Source: Sphingopyxis sp. RIFCSPHIGHO2_12_FULL_65_19 | GTDB taxonomy: Bacteria > Pseudomonadota > Alphaproteobacteria > Sphingomonadales > Sphingomonadaceae | DNA: 64,000 nucleotides | Assembly: GCF_001830555.1 (NCBI RefSeq) | Contig: NZ_MIAM01000024.1 | Span: 84,485-148,484 of the forward strand | Direction of reading: 5' to 3' | Shown: one piece after another, positions 7,844-16,122 of the stretch | Layout: each line of letters starts with the position of its first letter | Position numbering within the stretch: position 1 is the stretch's first letter | Program-made: the position numbers and the translations under genes | The notes under the pieces: model-generated | What the model was told of the DNA's origin: nothing | What the model saw: only the letters and a program-made list of their open reading frames with translations | Databases searched by the model: none

Positions 7844-10315
7844 TCAGAAGGAGGCGGTCGCGCGGACGTACCAGAAGCCCCCGTTGAACCCCGTCGGCGC
7901 GAAGCGGAGATATCGGATCCCGTTGTTGATCTGGGATTGCCGCGCCTCGACGTCGGGGTAATTGTCGAAGATATTCTCGCCGCCGACCGCGAGCTTGAGC
8001 ATGTCGCTAACCTTGTAGGACAGCTCGAGATCGACCAGCAGTTCGGCGCCGCCCGTCTGGTCGGCAGCCGGTGCGGCGCCATAGTCGGTCCATTTGCCAT
8101 AATAGTTCGCGCGCGCGACGAAGCCGAAGCGCTCGCCCGCATAAGTGAAGGACGCATTGCCCTTCCACTTCGGAACGAAGCCCTCGAGTTCGAGCAGCCG
8201 CTCGCGGTCCGCAGTGATCACCGGCGAGGCCTTGATGACATCGGTTTTGGTATAGTTGCCGTTGAGGCCGAGCGTGGCCTTGCCGTCGCCGAGGTCGAAG
8301 CCCACGGTGAGCACCGCATCGACGCCCTGGGTGCGGCTGTCGAAGGAATTGGTGAAGAAGCTCACCTGCTGGAAGGAATCCCCACCGGGAATGCCAAGCG
8401 CCGCGAGCTGCGCACGCTGCGCCGGGGTGAGATTGAAATTGCCCGATACGGCGATCCGGTCTTCGACCTTGATGTTGAAATAGTCGAGCGTGAAGGTGAT
8501 GCGATTGGAGGGCTTCACCACGATGCCGCCGGCGACGTTGAACGAATTCTCGGGCCGAAGCGGCGTCGCGCCGAAGAATTGCGCCACCGGATTGTTGGGC
8601 GCGATAATGCCTGCGGTCAGCGGCGCCCCGGTTATCGAGTCGATGTTGGTCTGGACCTGCGAGGCGTTCGACTGGCCCGGCGTCGGCGCCCGAAAGCCGG
8701 TGTTGACCGATCCGCGCACCGCGAAGACGTCCGAGAAATCATATCGCCCGTTGATCTTCCAGGTGAATTTCGAGCCGAAGTCCGAGTAATTCTCGTAGCG
8801 GCCGGCAAGGCCGAACTGGAGCGCGTCGGTGAGATTGCCTTCGAGCGACGTATAGGCGGCCCAGTTGCTGCGCGCGAACTCGCCCGCCTGGATGGGACTG
8901 AAGCCCGGGAAGCCGTTCGAGCCGACCGGCAGTCCGACGCGGTTTCCGGTATCGGGATCGATGACCGACGCGAAAGGACCAACCTGCCATGATGCGATGT
9001 CGCCGGCCGTGATCTCATATGTCTCGCGCCGATACTCGAGACCGCCTGCAAGCGTCAGCGGATCGGAGGTGCCGATCGCGATGGGGTAAGTGAGATCGAG
9101 ATTGAAAGCGAGTTCGCGCTGCTCGAGCTGCCCCGGCTTGAAGGAGGTCGGCGACGCGAGGCCAAGCGACGGATTGACCGTATTTTCGATCCGGTAGGAA
9201 GCATGGTTCTGACCATAGGAAGCGCTGAGGTCATAGGTCAGGCCCGAGGAGAATTCGCCCTTGAGGCCGGCCGCCAGCGCCGCATCGGTCACCGTGGCAC
9301 CGAAATCCGGGGTGAAACCGCCGGGAAAGAGCTGGCGGAAGCTGAACCGCTGTCCTCCGGGCGTATTGGTGAGCGGAATCGAGGTGGAAATGAAGCTGGC
9401 ATCGGGGTTGCGGTAAAAGAAGGCCGTCGTGCCGCGGCTCCAGCTATAGTTGCCGAAGGTGTAGAATTCCATCTCCTCCGACAGTTCGATGCCGGCATTG
9501 ACGAAGATGCGCGCCGCCTCGGATTCGGGATTTCCCCAGCGCTGCGCCGGGACCGGGACATCCTGAACGCCGGCATCGATGAGCGCCTGCGCGTCGGGAC
9601 GCTGAATGCCGCGCGACGTCGTGCTGGCGTTCACATATTCGCCGCTGATGTTGACGAAACCGGCGTCGGTGAAGGGAAGCCCGACATTGCCCTGGACGAG
9701 GAAATCCTCGCCGTCGCCCTTATAGAATTGGCCATAGCGGGCGATCAGCAATCCGCCTTCGCGGTCGCGGCGCAGACCGAAATTGAGGACGCCGGCGATC
9801 GCATCCGATCCATAGAGCGCCGACGCGCCGTCACGCAGAACCTCGAGCTGGCCGATCGCGATCGACGGGATCGCCGAAAGATCGGGTCCCTGCGATCCCC
9901 GGATATAGGGAACATTGGTGAACTGGACCGTCGCGCCGCGATGGCGCCGCTTGCCATTCACGAGCACCAGCGTCTGGTCCGGCGGCAGGCCGCGCAGCGA
10001 GAAAGGCCGGGTAAAAACGGCGCCGTCGTTGCTGACGAGGCGCTGGACATTGAGCGACGGGACCTCGGTGCGCAGGAGATCATTCATGTCGGCCGTGCCC
10101 TTTTCGAGCAGTTCGGCACCGGTGATGATGTCGATCGGCTGAGCGGAATCGGCCGCCTTGAGATCGTTCCGCCGCGTACCCGTCACGACGATTTCGCCCT
10201 GCGACGCGCCTGGCCCCGGCGCCTCTTTGGCGTTATCCTGCGCGAAGGCGGCGGCGGCCGACATGCCTGCCAGGACGGCGATAATCGAGCCACTCGTGCG
10301 AAGCAATTTTCTCAT
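7844..10315 (-). CDS. TonB-dependent receptor
   Basis: Complete outer-membrane receptor of 823 residues. It has a signal peptide (residues 1-25, ending AAAAFAQ), a TonB-box-like start GEIVVTGTRR, a plug with FSLRGLPPDQTLVLVNGKRR and LEVLRDGASALYGSDAIAGV, and a large beta-barrel ending in an aromatic residue (WYVRATASF). It is transcribed on its own and convergent with the LysR gene. No ECF-type motif like those before the other two TonB receptor genes was found upstream; instead two direct ATGGTTAT repeats lie 100-120 bases before the start. Proximity to the amino-acid ABC operon suggests an outer-membrane entry route for that substrate, which is inference. Confidence 0.94.
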   Translation of the reverse strand: MRKLLRTSGSIIAVLAGMSAAAAFAQDNAKEAPGPGASQGEIVVTGTRRNDLKAADSAQPIDIITGAELLEKGTADMNDLLRTEVPSLNVQRLVSNDGAVFTRPFSLRGLPPDQTLVLVNGKRRHRGATVQFTNVPYIRGSQGPDLSAIPSIAIGQLEVLRDGASALYGSDAIAGVLNFGLRRDREGGLLIARYGQFYKGDGEDFLVQGNVGLPFTDAGFVNISGEYVNASTTSRGIQRPDAQALIDAGVQDVPVPAQRWGNPESEAARIFVNAGIELSEEMEFYTFGNYSWSRGTTAFFYRNPDASFISTSIPLTNTPGGQRFSFRQLFPGGFTPDFGATVTDAALAAGLKGEFSSGLTYDLSASYGQNHASYRIENTVNPSLGLASPTSFKPGQLEQRELAFNLDLTYPIAIGTSDPLTLAGGLEYRRETYEITAGDIASWQVGPFASVIDPDTGNRVGLPVGSNGFPGFSPIQAGEFARSNWAAYTSLEGNLTDALQFGLAGRYENYSDFGSKFTWKINGRYDFSDVFAVRGSVNTGFRAPTPGQSNASQVQTNIDSITGAPLTAGIIAPNNPVAQFFGATPLRPENSFNVAGGIVVKPSNRITFTLDYFNIKVEDRIAVSGNFNLTPAQRAQLAALGIPGGDSFQQVSFFTNSFDSRTQGVDAVLTVGFDLGDGKATLGLNGNYTKTDVIKASPVITADRERLLELEGFVPKWKGNASFTYAGERFGFVARANYYGKWTDYGAAPAADQTGGAELLVDLELSYKVSDMLKLAVGGENIFDNYPDVEARQSQINNGIRYLRFAPTGFNGGFWYVRATASF

Positions 10316-10414
10316 GGTCCCCTCCCATTTGCGAAAGCTCTCGGCTTCGCCACCGAGCTATCTTCGCGGCCTTGGCATGACCAGAAATAATCACCACTCA
10401 TCGCTATAAACGAG

Positions 10415-10435
10415 ATGGTTATTCCATATGGTTAT
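10415..10435. repeat. Direct repeat ATGGTTAT x2 upstream of TonB receptor gene
   Basis: ATGGTTAT occurs at 10415-10422 and 10428-10435, a 13-base period, in an AT-rich patch about 100 bases upstream of the receptor start. It could be a regulator site or promoter DNA; the function is unknown. Confidence 0.35.
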
Positions 10436-10465
10436 ATCTCTCGCTGCGGCATCGAGCAGCGCCCG

Positions 10466-10555
10466 ACCGCGCGGCATGCCGGGCGCGGCGATGCCGGACA
10501 CTTCGCGCAGCTTGTCCTCGACCGCCCGGGCGACATGCCGCGTCGGCACATGCTC
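10466..10555 (-). pseudogene. Remnant of a DUF411 gene (C-terminal fragment)
   Basis: Directly after the stop of the small lipoprotein gene the minus strand encodes EHVPTRHVARAVEDKL, then VSGIAAPGMPRG. This matches residues of the intact DUF411 protein encoded at 10931-11455 (HVPMRHVARLLHDK, then GIAVPGMPRG). The DNA for PGMPRG is identical over 18 bases in both copies. The metal-binding N-terminal half is missing and similarity stops abruptly after PRG, so this is a truncated relic. It marks a rearrangement boundary between the copper block and the TonB receptor region. Confidence 0.7.
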
Positions 10556-10556
10556 C

Positions 10557-10904
10557 TTATTTTTTGTCCATATCGTGCCCGGCATGAGGATCGGGTTCGG
10601 GTTCGACAGGTTTCGGCGCTTCCGGCGCGGCCTTTGCCCGCGGCGGCACAGCGGCCTTCGCGGCGGGTTCTTGCTTGGGGCGGGATTTCTCCGGAGGCAT
10701 CGCTTCTTCGGTCGGCGCCGCCGGGGCAGACGCGGCGGGCGGCTCGTCCGCTACGGGCATGGTCTCGACCATTGCGGGCGGCTCACCGGCAGTGACCTCA
10801 CTCTGTTCCGGTGTGACGTCGCTCTGCTGCGCGGGCTCAGTGCCGCATCCTGCCAGAGCAAATATCAGCGCGGCGGCGCTCGCTAGGGGAATGAATCTCG
10901 TCAT
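10557..10904 (-). CDS. Small proline/alanine-rich lipoprotein
   Basis: Hypothetical lipoprotein of 115 residues. The start chosen is the ATG of MTRFIPLASA, preceded by GAGGAG at good spacing; a 10-residue upstream extension is possible. A lipoprotein signal ends at LAGC near residue 19. The mature part is low-complexity, rich in Pro, Ala, Glu and Lys, and ends in DPHAGHDMDKK, a His/Met/Asp tail that could bind metal. It is the last intact gene of the copA-copB-DUF305-DUF411 run. No known domain is recognised; a periplasmic copper-binding or spacer role is a guess from context. Confidence 0.75.
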   Translation of the reverse strand: MTRFIPLASAAALIFALAGCGTEPAQQSDVTPEQSEVTAGEPPAMVETMPVADEPPAASAPAAPTEEAMPPEKSRPKQEPAAKAAVPPRAKAAPEAPKPVEPEPDPHAGHDMDKK

Positions 10905-10930
10905 ATCTGTCTCCTCTTCGTGTCGGCAGG

Positions 10931-11455
10931 TCATGCGCGGAATTCAGAAACCTTGCCGTCGCTGCCGAATGCCATCACTTCGAATGCGTCCGCGCTTCCG
11001 TCCGGCATTTCCATTCCCGGAGAACCGCGCGGCATGCCGGGCACGGCGATTCCGCGAATGTCGCGTGGCTTGTCGTGGAGGAGTCTCGCAACATGCCGCA
11101 TCGGCACATGACCCTCGATCGCATAGCCGCCGATCACGGCCGTGTGGCACGACGCCAGCTGGCCAGGCACACCATATCGCGTCTTTACGGCGGCCATGTC
11201 AGCGCGGTTCTCGACAGTCACATCATAACCGGCCTTGCGTGCGATATCCGCCCAAGCTTCGCAGCAGCCGCATTCGGGATCGCGATAAACGAGCATTCGC
11301 TTGGGGCTGGACGTCTCGGCGCCCGGCGCGGGCGCCGCGCCATTCTTATCGCTGGTCGCCGCCGGGCCCGAGGCAGAATTGCATGCCGCAAGCGCCATCC
11401 CCGATCCGACCGCAATCAGGCCGAAAAGATGACGGCGCGTCATCAGATTTTTCAT
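10931..11455 (-). CDS. DUF411 metal-binding lipoprotein
   Basis: Secreted protein of 174 residues with twin-arginine-like basic residues (TRRHLFG) followed by a lipobox LAAC (Cys25). The DUF411 domain starts at RMLVYRDPECGCCEAWADIA, where Cys62, Cys64 and Cys65 form the conserved metal-binding cluster. It continues through GHVPMRHVARLL and GIAVPGMPRGSPGME. DUF411 proteins are commonly found in copper and mercury resistance clusters and are thought to bind metal in the periplasm. The gene begins 1 base after the DUF305 gene stop, with GAGGAA before the ATG, so it is in the same operon. Confidence 0.9.
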   Translation of the reverse strand: MKNLMTRRHLFGLIAVGSGMALAACNSASGPAATSDKNGAAPAPGAETSSPKRMLVYRDPECGCCEAWADIARKAGYDVTVENRADMAAVKTRYGVPGQLASCHTAVIGGYAIEGHVPMRHVARLLHDKPRDIRGIAVPGMPRGSPGMEMPDGSADAFEVMAFGSDGKVSEFRA

Positions 11456-11456
11456 G

Positions 11457-11900
11457 TCATTTCCTCGCGAGAATGGATTTCATCTGTTCGATTTCGGCCG
11501 CCTGCCCCGCGATGATGCCGCGGCAGAGTTCGCGTATCTCGGCATCTTTGAGAGAAGCCTGTTCACACATGAGGATCGCGCCCGAGTGATGCGGGATCAT
11601 CGAACGCAAGAAGGCCGTGTCGCCGATCGTCGTCTGTGTCCGGATGAGCCCGAAGCTCCCGAAGAAGGCAACTGCCGATCCCAGCAGCAGGAACGTATTG
11701 AGACGTTTCGACGGGAACATGCCCGGCATTGCGACGATCATCAGCACGACCATCGGCGAGACCATCATCAGCGTCATGTAGAGCATGTTGAGATTATTGT
11801 AGAAGCTCGAGAGGCGGTCGATCATGACGAACATCACCAGATACATGATGACGCCGCTGACGATCGTCTGCAGCGCGAGGCTGCGATAGGCTGGTTTCAC
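11457..11900 (-). CDS. DUF305 membrane protein
   Basis: Protein of 147 residues with a GTG start; the nearby ATG runs straight into a stop, and GAGGAG precedes the GTG. About three membrane segments come first (near 9-28, 38-60 and 66-84). They are followed by a DUF305-type tail with MIPHHSGAILMCEQA, whose paired histidines and methionines are the family's likely metal site. DUF305 domains occur repeatedly in copper-resistance loci, so a copper-binding membrane role is plausible. It lies between copB and the DUF411 gene on the same strand. Confidence 0.88.
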   Translation of the reverse strand: MKPAYRSLALQTIVSGVIMYLVMFVMIDRLSSFYNNLNMLYMTLMMVSPMVVLMIVAMPGMFPSKRLNTFLLLGSAVAFFGSFGLIRTQTTIGDTAFLRSMIPHHSGAILMCEQASLKDAEIRELCRGIIAGQAAEIEQMKSILARK

Positions 11901-11938
11901 GGCATTTCTCCTCGACGTGTCGCCACCCCGCGAAACTT

Positions 11939-13150
11939 CTAGAACCAGGCCCGCACCCCCATCACGAAGCTGACGCCGCTCGCATCCTCGCCCGCGGCGC
12001 GGGCAAAACGCGCGGTATCGCCGACCTTGCGCGCCCATTCGACGCCGACATAAGGCGCGAATTCCTTCACGACCTCGTAACGCAGGCGAAGCCCGAGCTC
12101 GAAATCCGAAAGCCCCGAACCAACGCCGGTCTCGGGGACATCCTGGAGCGCAAAATTGACCTCCGCCATCGGCTGGAGGATCAGTTTCTGGGTGATGCGC
12201 TGGTCGTAATAGCCTTCGAGCCGGGCGAGCAGATCACCCTTGTTCGAAAGAAACAGCGCGCCCTCGACTTCGAACCAATAGGGGGCGAGCCCCTCGAAGC
12301 CGATCGTCGCATAGGTGCGGTCGGGGCCGGGCCCAAGATCCTGCCTGATACCCGCCTGCGCGTTGAAATAGGGTCCGATCGCCCGGCTGTAGAGCGCCTG
12401 TACCTCGGCGCTCTCGATGCCTTCGCCGAACACGCCCTCGCCTTCGCTCTTGATCGTCAGCCGGTTAATGTCGCCGCCGTACCAAGCCTCACCGTCCCAG
12501 CGGAACCCGTCGCGGCCCTTGCGCGCCTGATATTCGGCAAGGTTGAAGCTGATGAAAGCGATGGTCTGCGCACCATTCTCTTTCATCATGTCGTGGCGCG
12601 AATGCTCCATTTCGGCTTGGGGATAAATGCGATCGGCATACCAGTCGCCGGGAGGCGCAGGCGCGGTAGCATCGCCCGGCGGCAAATCGGTGCCGCTAGC
12701 GCTGCTCGTGGTCGCCATGCCTTCCATTCCCGCCATCGCGTCCGCAGATCCGCCCTTCGGGGTGCAATGGCCCATTTTGGCATGTTCGGGCGGGCAATCG
12801 GGATCGGACGGCTGCGGTGCGCCATGATCCATCGCACCCATGTCCGAAGCGCCCTTGCCTGGAGCTTCCGCCTCAGGCGTACAATGACCCATCGCCGCAT
12901 GTTCGGGCGGGCAGCTTGAAGCCTCGGGTTCCATGTCCATGCCCTGCATGTTCCCATGGTCCATCTGCTCCATCGACCCTTCGGCGGGCGCTTCGGGCGC
13001 GGACTGCGCTACGGGTGCTGGCGTTGGCGAGGGAGCGGGTGTCGGCGCGGGCGCCGCACCATGCATCGAATGATCCATCGACTGCGCCGCGGCGGGCACA
13101 GCAAAGGCCAGCGGGGCGATACCCGCGAGGAGAAGCGCGACCCGGGTCAT
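11939..13150 (-). CDS. copB: CopB outer-membrane copper-resistance protein
   Basis: CopB family protein of 403 residues. The ATG overlaps the copA stop (ATGA), which fixes the start and indicates translational coupling. Residues 1-23 are a signal peptide. Residues 24 to about 165 are very rich in Met, His, Pro and Cys, including two copies of CPPEHAxMGHCTP. The C-terminal half (WYADRIYPQAEMEHSRHDMM to the terminal VRAWF) is the conserved CopB beta-barrel. CopB is a known partner of the CopA oxidase in periplasmic or outer-membrane copper sequestration. The Cys-containing repeat is discussed in the findings. Confidence 0.94.
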   Translation of the reverse strand: MTRVALLLAGIAPLAFAVPAAAQSMDHSMHGAAPAPTPAPSPTPAPVAQSAPEAPAEGSMEQMDHGNMQGMDMEPEASSCPPEHAAMGHCTPEAEAPGKGASDMGAMDHGAPQPSDPDCPPEHAKMGHCTPKGGSADAMAGMEGMATTSSASGTDLPPGDATAPAPPGDWYADRIYPQAEMEHSRHDMMKENGAQTIAFISFNLAEYQARKGRDGFRWDGEAWYGGDINRLTIKSEGEGVFGEGIESAEVQALYSRAIGPYFNAQAGIRQDLGPGPDRTYATIGFEGLAPYWFEVEGALFLSNKGDLLARLEGYYDQRITQKLILQPMAEVNFALQDVPETGVGSGLSDFELGLRLRYEVVKEFAPYVGVEWARKVGDTARFARAAGEDASGVSFVMGVRAWF

Positions 13151-14988
13151 TCGCCGTCTCCCTTCGGACGGACGCTGACGACGCGCATCATCCCCGCGTG
13201 CATGTGATAGAGAAGGTGGCAATGGAACGCCCAGTCGCCGAGCGCGTCGGCGGTGAAATCGAAGCTCGCGATGCCGCCCGGCTGGACAAGCACCGTATGC
13301 TTGCGCGGCGACCGGTCGCCCTTGCCCGTCACCAGTTCGAAAAAATGGCCGTGGAGGTGGATGGGGTGGCTCATCATCGAATCGTTGATGAGGTTGATCC
13401 GCACGCGCTCTCCCTCGATGAAGGGGATGGGCTCGTGATAGTCGGACATCTTGATGCCGTCGAACGACCACATGAAGCGTTCCATATTGCCGGTCAGATG
13501 GATGTCGAGCGAGCGCGAGGCGGCGCGGGTATCGGGGTTGCGCTCGAGCGCGACAAGGTCATGGTAGGTCAGCACCTTGTGCCCGACATTCTCCAGTCCC
13601 TGCCCCGGCTCGCCCATGCGATCCATCGGCATCGGCGAGATCGTCTGAACGCTGGGATCGCGCTTGACCTGCGGCGCGACACTGAAGTCGCGCATGCTGT
13701 GCTGCATGCCTCCGCCAGATCCATGATCCATGCCCGCCATCGCGCCGCTTTCCCCCGCTGGCGTACAATGGCCCATCTTGGCATGTTCGGGAGGACAAGA
13801 AGGGTCGCTCGCCGGCATGGGCATGGCGCCCATATCGCCGCCCGAATGGTCCATACCCGCCATCGCGCCGCCCGACATGTCGCCCATGCCCATGTCCTTC
13901 ATGGTCGCGAGCGGCCGTTCGCGGAGCGGCGGCACCTCGGCGACCATGCCAGCGCGCGGTGCGAGCGTCGCGCGTCCCATGCCCGAGCGGTCATTGGCCT
14001 CGGCAACGAGCGTATAAGCACGGTCCTCGACCGGGGTCACGATGACGTCATAGGTTTCGGCGACCGCGATCTGGAACTCGTCGATTTCGGTCGGCACGAC
14101 ATTGAGCCCATCAGCCTGGACGACGGTCATCCTGAGGCCCGGGATACGGACGTTGAAGATCGTCATCGCCGACGCATTGACGATGCGCAGGCGTACCCGC
14201 TCGCCGGGGCTGAAGAGCGCGGTCCAGTTGTCGCGCGGACCATGGCCGTTGACGAGGAAGGTGTAGGTCGAACCATTGACGTCGGCGACGTCGGTCGGGT
14301 CCATCCGCATCTTGCCCCAATCGATCCGCTCCTTGAGCGGTTGATCCTTGCCGGCAAGCAGGCCCGCCAGCGTCTGGCGCTGCATGTTGAAATGGCCGGG
14401 ATTGACCTTGAGCTTGCGGAAGATCGCCTCGGGCGACAATTGACTGTGGTCGGACAGGACGACGACATGCTCGCGGTCGTAGCCGATCGGGTCGGCGCCC
14501 GCGGGATCGATGACGATCGGGCCATAATGGCCGAGCTGTTCCTGAAGCCCCGAATGGCTGTGATACCAATAGGTCCCCGATTGAACGACCGGGAATTCAT
14601 AGACAAACTTCGAGCGCGGCTTGATCCCGGGGAAGCTGACGCCGGGCACGCCGTCCATCTGGAACGGCAGGATCAGGCCGTGCCAGTGAATCGAGCTGTC
14701 CTCGTCGAGATCGTTGACGACGGTGAGGCGCGCGTTTTGTCCCTCCTTCAGCCGGACGAGCGGCGCGGGCACGGTGCCGTTGATCCCGATCGCGCGACTG
14801 ACCTTGCCGTCGATGCGCATCGTCTGGCGCGCGATGCGCAGCGTTATGTCATTGCCGGATACGGTCGGAAGCGGCGCGGTGATGCCGGACGACACCGGCT
14901 GGGCCCAGGCCGGGAACCATGCGGCCATCGCCGCAGCAGCCCCTCCACCCAAAGCTCCACTGACGAACCGACGCCTTTCCATCTGCAT
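13147..14988 (-). CDS. copA: CopA-type multicopper oxidase
   Basis: Periplasmic multicopper oxidase of 613 residues, exported by Tat (MERRRFVSGALGGG). Copper ligands are visible: HWHG at 101-104, HSH at 143-145, HPIHLHGHF near 541 and HCHLLYHMHAGM near 589. Residues about 350-420 are a Met/His-rich insert (MKDMGMGDMSGG, then a CPPEHAKMGHCTP element) as in PcoA/CopA proteins. These enzymes oxidise Cu(I) and sequester copper. A GGAAAG ribosome-binding site lies 5 bases before the ATG. An ECF-type promoter motif sits about 36-62 bases upstream, between this gene and the sigma factor gene. Confidence 0.96.
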   Translation of the reverse strand: MQMERRRFVSGALGGGAAAAMAAWFPAWAQPVSSGITAPLPTVSGNDITLRIARQTMRIDGKVSRAIGINGTVPAPLVRLKEGQNARLTVVNDLDEDSSIHWHGLILPFQMDGVPGVSFPGIKPRSKFVYEFPVVQSGTYWYHSHSGLQEQLGHYGPIVIDPAGADPIGYDREHVVVLSDHSQLSPEAIFRKLKVNPGHFNMQRQTLAGLLAGKDQPLKERIDWGKMRMDPTDVADVNGSTYTFLVNGHGPRDNWTALFSPGERVRLRIVNASAMTIFNVRIPGLRMTVVQADGLNVVPTEIDEFQIAVAETYDVIVTPVEDRAYTLVAEANDRSGMGRATLAPRAGMVAEVPPLRERPLATMKDMGMGDMSGGAMAGMDHSGGDMGAMPMPASDPSCPPEHAKMGHCTPAGESGAMAGMDHGSGGGMQHSMRDFSVAPQVKRDPSVQTISPMPMDRMGEPGQGLENVGHKVLTYHDLVALERNPDTRAASRSLDIHLTGNMERFMWSFDGIKMSDYHEPIPFIEGERVRINLINDSMMSHPIHLHGHFFELVTGKGDRSPRKHTVLVQPGGIASFDFTADALGDWAFHCHLLYHMHAGMMRVVSVRPKGDGE

Positions 14989-15023
14989 ATTCTTTCCGAC
15001 CGTTACTGACTGTTCCTAAAGCT

Positions 15024-15050
15024 ATACGCAGGCGGCACGCCTGCCCCTCA
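15024..15050 (-). promoter_or_regulatory. Putative ECF sigma promoter before copA
   Basis: Minus strand TGAGGG (15050-15045), 15 bases, GCGTAT (15029-15024), with the copA start at 14988. Boxes and spacing are identical to those before copC and the cnrY-like gene. This would allow copAB to be transcribed separately from the sensor operon. Confidence 0.7.
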
Positions 15051-15101
15051 ATAAAAATGCCGGACGATGAGGAGATGCCGCCTGAACGAGCGGTCGAACC
15101 C

Positions 15102-15686
15102 TCAACCCTCGGCGCTCGCAGATGTTCCCGCGAGCAATTCCCGGAGCCTGGTCCGCGCTCGATAGAGGCGCGTTTCGACTGTTTTCTCGCTGACCCGCAA
15201 AATGACCGCTGTTTCGGCCTGGCTGACCTCGTCGACACCGCGGAGGAGCAACACTTCGCGCAAATTCTGCGGCAGCTGATCGATCGCCCCGCGAACCCTG
15301 GCGAGCTCTCGCCTGTCGGTCGCCGCGGAATCGGGCCCAGGACCATCGCTTGCTACGTGATGCGCATTTTCGAGCGGGAGCGCGCGGGAGAAAAAGGCGC
15401 GCACCTTTCGCCGTCGTGCCCAGTCGCGACATTTGTTGAGCGCGATACGGGCGATCCATGTGCGGAAGGGGCGTTCGCCATCATAGCGATCGAGCGCCGA
15501 AAAGCCGGAGACGAACGTCTCCTGCGTCAAATCCATCGCCTCGTCGGCATCGCCGATCTGCTTTACGATGAGCCGGTAGACGCCCGTTTTGTAACGGCGC
15601 AGCAACTCGCGATAGGCGTCTTCGCGGTGCGCGCGCGCAAAGGCCGCCAGATCCTGGTCGCTACATTGCGATAGGTCGGCGCTCAC
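15102..15686 (-). CDS. ECF-family RNA polymerase sigma factor (CnrH type)
   Basis: Sigma factor of 194 residues made only of regions 2 and 4, as in ECF sigmas. Region 2 reads AMDLTQETFVSGFSALDRYD then FRTWIARIALNKCRDWARRR. Region 4 reads QLPQNLREVLLLRGVDEVSQ then VSEKTVETRLYRARTRLREL. The start is a GTG that overlaps the stop of the sensor gene (GTGA). It is the third gene of a Y-X-H order like cnrYXH of Cupriavidus, so its activity is probably held by the small anti-sigma encoded first and released by the periplasmic sensor. Predicted targets are the TGAGGG-N15-GCGTAT promoters in this window. Confidence 0.93.
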   Translation of the reverse strand: MSADLSQCSDQDLAAFARAHREDAYRELLRRYKTGVYRLIVKQIGDADEAMDLTQETFVSGFSALDRYDGERPFRTWIARIALNKCRDWARRRKVRAFFSRALPLENAHHVASDGPGPDSAATDRRELARVRGAIDQLPQNLREVLLLRGVDEVSQAETAVILRVSEKTVETRLYRARTRLRELLAGTSASAEG

Positions 15687-16120
15687 CGCGCATCGGCGGT
15701 CAGCGCCTTGACCACGCTTTTGTCGAACATTTCCGCTTGATCGGGGTTGAGAACCCCGCGCATCGCGAAGAGATGCTGGAGCGTTTCCTTCTGCAATGTC
15801 CCCATCACCTCATGCGTCTCGTCGATCGCCTCGGTGACGCGCGGTCCATAGCCATGCTCGGCTTCGATCGCCTGCGCGAGCCGGACATTGGCGGCGCGCA
15901 TCTCGAGTTCGAGCGCCTGGCGGCGACCGGCGAAGTCGGCTTCGATCCGCTCGAGTTTCTTTTCCTGCTCCGGGGTCAGGTCGAGTTGGCCGTGGAGAAG
16001 CGCATGAAGTTCGGTTTCGCTGGCTTTGGGCGCATCGGCTACCAGACGGCCGATGAACACGCCGGCAATCGCCGCGGCGAAGGCAATGAGCCCCAAGAGA
16101 AGAAGACGGCGCGACGGCAT
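15683..16120 (-). CDS. CnrX-type periplasmic metal sensor
   Basis: Membrane-anchored periplasmic sensor of 145 residues. One N-terminal membrane helix (residues 5-27) is followed by an alpha-helical domain. Ligand positions seen are His39 and His43 (HALLH), Glu60, His116 and Met120 (HLFAM). Cupriavidus metallidurans CnrX binds Co/Ni with His42, His46, Glu63, His119 and Met123, so the whole set is preserved with a constant shift of three. It lies between the anti-sigma and sigma genes (2-base gap before, 4-base overlap after). Whether it senses copper, as context suggests, or Co/Ni is open. Confidence 0.92.
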   Translation of the reverse strand: MPSRRLLLLGLIAFAAAIAGVFIGRLVADAPKASETELHALLHGQLDLTPEQEKKLERIEADFAGRRQALELEMRAANVRLAQAIEAEHGYGPRVTEAIDETHEVMGTLQKETLQHLFAMRGVLNPDQAEMFDKSVVKALTADAR

Positions 16121-16122
16121 CG

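Noticed and set aside
10391..10585. 64-codon frame covering the DUF411 relic as a functional gene
   Set aside because: It lacks the Cys cluster, signal peptide and family N-terminus, and its first codons are the reverse of a neighbouring gene end; treated as a pseudogene fragment.
12817..15009. Long open frame opposite copA (730 codons)
   Set aside because: The minus-strand reading is an unmistakable multicopper oxidase; the opposite frame is Arg/His-rich with no domain, a common GC-rich shadow.
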